Source: Branchiostoma floridae
Lineage: Eukaryota > Chordata > Leptocardii > Amphioxiformes > Branchiostomatidae
Length of the DNA stretch: 64,000 nt
Direction of reading: 5' to 3'
Assembly (NCBI RefSeq): GCF_000003815.2
Contig: NC_049982.1
Location: 33,516,308-33,580,307 of the forward strand
Positions within the stretch are counted from its first letter, which is position 1; each line of letters starts with the position of its first letter. A program made the translations under genes and the position numbers. Of the stretch, positions 60,101-64,000 are shown one piece after another. The notes beneath the pieces were generated by a model. The model did no database searches, was not told the DNA's origin, and worked only from the letters and a program-made list of their open reading frames with translations.

Positions 60101-61855
60101 AACATACCCCCTAAAGAGCTGCTGTCATCTGAAAAGAAAAATCTAAAAAAAAAAACCCGCCCAAATGCAACAATTCAGTTCCAAGAATGGTTGGTTGGTT
60201 AGAGAAGCCAGCTTTTTCACTTTCACTTTTTACAATGACAGATCAACTCAAAATCGCTCATCATTGTTCTTAAGCACTGTTTTTTTTCATGTCGCAAAAT
60301 ACCGAAACATCCAATTACCATTAGTAAGACTGTTGTGACATTTAGATTGACCACATATAATACAAGAAATTGATGTTTTTATGGTATCTTACAATTTTCC
60401 TGCCTTTCTAAAGTAATAAGAAAAGAGTGTAACCCACCTTGTTGAACAGTGTTTTACTGTAATTGTTCTACATTATTTAATTGACTTAGCCGCCCAATTT
60501 GAGGCCAAAATTGCAAAAACTTAAGAAATAAGCTTAAGTGCCATGTACATGTATAAAACATCAAATTTCTCATGATAAACAAGTTGCCATTTTTTTTTAC
60601 TTTAGTAATCATACATGGAGTCATTCAATGTCCTAAAATATAAAGTAGATGTGCCTGTCCCTTTTTCAAACGTATTGCTATTTTGCACATTTCACTGAGA
60701 ATGAGCCAAATATAAGTCATGCCTTCCTGTTGTGCTACAAGAGCATCATTCTTTTAACATCTTCAAAAGGGACCTTTTAATTTGAATATTGCACAGACAC
60801 TAATGTTATCCAACATTAGTGATCTATAAATTACATACATCTTCCTAAAGAAAAAGTGGAATGTCAAGAGAGAAAAAGAAGTCCTTTTTAGAACTTGCAA
60901 CTTAGCTTTTTAAGGGCTTCACAAAGTCGTGATGCTGAATGGAATGGAGCAAGATTCTGGACCATGCTGAGTCAAGGGACATTTTGTCTGCTACCAAACA
61001 ATGCGATTCTCTGCCCTGAAATGTATTTTGCACATTCAAAAATAAGTTATCATTATACTTCCAATGAAGCAAATTAAACAAGTTTCTCAATGTTTCTCAT
61101 AAACTTTTTATATCAAAGATATTTACTTGCACTTAGTTCTTATAAACAATGACATTTTGTTTCTAATTCTTCTCTATTTTATCACCTTCTCAACTGGCTT
61201 TAAGTCTACCAAACAAATCCATGGTCATCTTATTTTTCTAGACAGCCTGTCTGTCATAACTAAACTTAAGTACTGAGAAGGATGGAAACAGAACTTGTCA
61301 CTAAAAGTTGGGTAATATGACACTTACAATGAACAACACTTTTTAAAACAAAGTCAATTTGTAGATCTCTTTTTTTGATATGACAATCTACTACATAGAA
61401 CAGTACATACAGTTTATCCCACATGACTAGATGGTTGTGCTGTTGATAAGCCTGAATCCAAATGGATATCTCGAATCATCACAAAACACAGAGATGTAAC
61501 AAAGACCAACCATGGTAGAAACCTTGATGGAGACTTTTTTACATATTGTATTTTGCCATACTGTATTACCGGGGCTATATCAGGCTATCAAAGGTTCATG
61601 ATTGTAGCAAGTTGAGAAATATCACTTGTTGCACAAGTAGAAAAAGATTTTGGCTAGAAATGAAATTTATCACACGGATCACACGACGGTTGTGTTACAA
61701 GACTTCCTGTCAGTGTATGTAAAGCTGTGCAATACTGGCGGATATTGGGCGGGAAAACTGCATGAAAAGCGAGCCTGTAAACTGTCCTAAGGCAATTATC
61801 TAGGAAACTGTTGAACAGAGGCACTCGAGCAGTAATCCAAAGTAGAACAGATTAA
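54200..61855. other. Intergenic or intronic stretch between the two LCOR-type exons
   Basis: No supported exon on either strand. Contents seen: a CpG-poor block with GCGGTAGCGGGAAAATGG and its relatives at 55.93-56.09 kb (also near 26.0 and 32.95 kb); the TA-flanked repeat at 57349-57671; and a short repeat with ATAATCAAATCAACATGG at 58,990-59,035 (also near 21.4 and 20.6 kb). The part just below 61,855 should contain the 3'UTR of the psq exon, since it follows the stop codon there. Confidence 0.45.
57349..57671. mobile_element. Second copy of the TA-flanked GAGTC inverted-repeat family
   Basis: Left end GAGTCAATTCCAAGTTAC and right end GTAATGTGGAATTAACT are diverged inverses. The interior repeats the left-end sequence once (TAGAGTCGATTTTGAGTCAC near 57551) and shares many words with 30851-31109. 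Confidence 0.6.
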
Positions 61856-63032
61856 TTACATAGATGAGGAAGCTTGCCCAGCAGGGTTAAACTCCTCCAC
61901 TATTACACAGTCATCCTCATCATGGCCACCACTGTCTTCCTTGACTTCATGATAATCATTGTTACCAGCATACTCCTGTGCAAAATACTGGCTCCTTGGC
62001 CATGCCCACTGGAAAAAAGGGGAGGGGTACGGACTTGCACCACCACCACCACCACCACTACCTCCATGCATGTAGGAAGGGTAGTAGAAGAGACGGTTCC
62101 TTTCAGCAGCTTCTTTCAACTCAGTCCTCCGCTCTTTGACCTTGTACTCAAGCGTGCTGTGTGGAATCCTGTACAGCTGCTGTGCACGACTGATGCTCAT
62201 CAGGCCCATGGTAACCATGGAAACTGCAGTTTCCAGGTCGTCTGGGGTGTAGCAGCGGTAGCGCCCTCGTTTCCTGCGTGGGGAGTTGTTGGCATCCCGT
62301 GATGAGGCCTCGCTGTGGTGAGAGTTACCTGAGTTACCAGCAGATGGTTGGGACAGGTTCCTGCCAAATAAACTGGACTCACGCGGGTGGCGGTCCATCT
62401 GGAAACCTCCCCTGGACACAATAGTGCTCCTGAGCTTTGTTTTCAGCTGCTGGGAGGTGGTTTCTGCATTCTCATTCTGCTCCACTTCAGTCCGCCCTCG
62501 CTGTGCCACCCTGGGGATCTTCAGCTGGATAGCTTTCTTGGGTACCTTGGGCACTTGTGTTTCTCTGTGGTCCCTCTTGTCCTTGTCCTGGATTTCCTGC
62601 ATTCTTGCCACCGCAAGGGACCGCAAAATGCTGGAGGTGATGGGGAGCTTGATCTCATTTGCATAGCTCTGCTTGTGCTTTCCTTTGTCTAAAACGGATT
62701 CTTTATGACTGTTCAGAGCGCGGCGCAGAATTGCCTCCCTCTCCAACACTGCCTGTGCTTTACCACTCACACTTTCTAACAATGTGCGCAGACGGTTTCC
62801 TCCCTTTAACGGCAAGCCCTCACTTCCTGTTACCTTCTCTGCCACTTGCTTTGGCGCCGACAGATTTTCACAGTTCTTCCGATTAAGGTAGTTCCGTATG
62901 GTAGATCTCGGGACACCATACACGTTGGAGGCTTTCCTTGTGCCAAGCTTGCCGGCCCGCACGTCATGGAGGGCTCGAGACAGGTCACTTGGCGAATACG
63001 TCTGCCTGGAGTGTTTGGACCTTCCTTGATGC
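61856..63032 (-). CDS. LCOR: LCOR/E93-type transcription factor, terminal exon with two psq helix-turn-helix domains
   Basis: Ligand-dependent corepressor family (Drosophila Eip93F/E93; worm MBR-1). The exon begins at 63032 after the acceptor CTTCATCTTGTTCCAG and encodes 391 residues. First psq domain at about exon residues 11-52 (RALHDVRAGKLGTRKASNVY, then GVPRSTIRNYLNRK). Second at about 256-302 (RKRGRYRCYTPDDLETAV, then YRIPHSTLEYKVKERR), nearly identical in pattern to the single vertebrate LCOR psq domain. Between them LRTLL (81-85) fits the LxxLL nuclear-receptor box. A Gly run follows the second domain. The first codon is split (one base in this exon), so at least one 5' exon lies beyond 64 kb. 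psq domains bind DNA; the protein should act in the nucleus as a hormone-linked transcription regulator. Confidence 0.88.
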
Positions 63033-63082
63033 CTGGAACAAGATGAAGGAGCTGACTTAAGGTGCTTGTTCCTTAGGGCCAA

Positions 63083-64000
63083 GTCTGGGTAACATCACAG
63101 GCACTTGTGTGTCGGTGTTTGTCTTCGCCACGTTGCTCTTTACTACGCGATTGCCATAAAAAGTCTTCTGCAGAAAATACTTTGATCTATTTACATCAAA
63201 TTATTTCTCTGTGAAAAACTCTGCTATTACAATTATCACCTGAGTTTAAAGAGGGTGGCCTATATTTGAGGGTAAGGACGGCTGTTAGGGTGGTTTTACA
63301 TGAGATTTTTTTTACAACAATTTCATTCTATGTTTGCAGTATAGACAACCAAATGCTAGGTCTTGGGAGATGGCAAATATTATTACTATGGACAGGTGGA
63401 GGTGTGGAGAGAATTACAATGAGGACAATATTCTGTTAAAAACCCTGATGCATATTTTTGTTGTAGTTTTATACCTTGTTCCTAACAAGTGAATGTGACG
63501 TTACCACAAACTTGATGCCATGTAATCTAAAATTGCAGTTGTGTCTGCAGAAACATTCCATTTAAATATTCAATGGGATGTTTCTGCAACACACACACAC
63601 ACACACACACGTTTTAATGAAGGTAAGATATTATTTAAGTAAATCAGGCCTGTTACTCCGTTAAGAATTATAGTGCGGCAGATATATCAACCCAAGATTT
63701 ATCAAACAATTTGTCAAGACAATACAGTTACTATTACACAAAATCTGATTTCAAGAGATCTCTCCACCATTTAAAAGAATAATGTGCTCAGAAACAGATA
63801 GAAATCTTCCAAGACCAGTACAGATTTCATTACGTTCCTCATCAGTAAATTTTTAATTCTTGTTACTTATCAGATTCATGATCACTACAGTATCAAGAAG
63901 TGTTATGGAGAGGTGAGGTGCAGATGCAAACTTATGCAAGGGGTCAGGAAAAGGAGAGAGGCTGAGATGGTTAGAAAACAGAGAGCATTTAGCATAAGGA
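63083..64000. other. Intron upstream of the psq exon
   Basis: AT-rich sequence with no exon I can support; it holds an (AC)n run at 63589-63610. The 5' exons of the LCOR-type gene should lie further along the plus coordinate. Confidence 0.45.

Noticed and set aside
61874..62302. A 142-residue plus-strand frame opposite the psq exon
   Set aside because: Shadow of the LCOR-type exon, including a Thr run opposite its Gly run.

Overview
The window is animal nuclear DNA. Genes are split by introns with GT-AG junctions, the sequence is AT-rich, and much of it is transposon-derived. The gene set (condensin NCAPH, recombination factor SFR1, a two-psq LCOR/E93-type gene) together with THAP/ISL2EU, Mutator-like, SINE, Penelope-like and foldback elements fits an invertebrate deuterostome. 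A cephalochordate (amphioxus, Branchiostoma) is my best guess from recall of such genomes; I did not run a search.

Layout. 1.85-20.17 kb, minus strand: a complete coding model of NCAPH (condensin I kleisin) in 16 exons, whose phases all agree (673 codons plus stop in the shortest form). Its first coding exon runs into eight 90-bp tandem copies that are open in frame and each carry the same splice donor. Its large introns hold a SINE, two short inverted-repeat elements with 6-bp target duplications, a broken THAP exon and a duplicated YY1-motif block. 20.4-27.8 kb: transposon debris, including a foldback, a 2.1-kb inverted-repeat element, a Penelope-type GIY-YIG fragment and a long perfect hairpin, followed by an NRF1/ETS promoter-like patch. 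27,874-33,805: a complete ISL2EU-type DNA transposon with perfect 75-bp terminal inverted repeats. It encodes a spliced THAP-DDE transposase (+) and a convergent SAP-SWIM-YqaJ nuclease gene (-) whose 3' end is lost. 34.5-36.0 kb: a second inverted-repeat element. 38.9-40.3 kb, plus strand: the last two exons of SFR1. 42.4-46.2 kb: a satellite array of about 190 bp units, interrupted by a Mutator-like element with a 9-bp target duplication. 48.5-54.1 kb, minus: one huge exon encoding about 1,869 residues. 61.9-63.0 kb, minus: a terminal exon with two psq helix-turn-helix domains, clearly LCOR-like.

The last two exons are the most interesting pair. Both are on the minus strand, both end in a stop codon, and both have strong acceptors in the same phase. 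One unseen upstream exon beyond 64 kb could therefore splice to either. That would reproduce the vertebrate LCOR / PALI1 arrangement of alternative terminal exons outside vertebrates. The second lead is the NCAPH repeat, which could yield a ladder of proteins with one to eight copies of a 30-residue block carrying two Ser-Pro sites. The third is the transposon, which pairs a DNA transposase with a predicted recombination nuclease.
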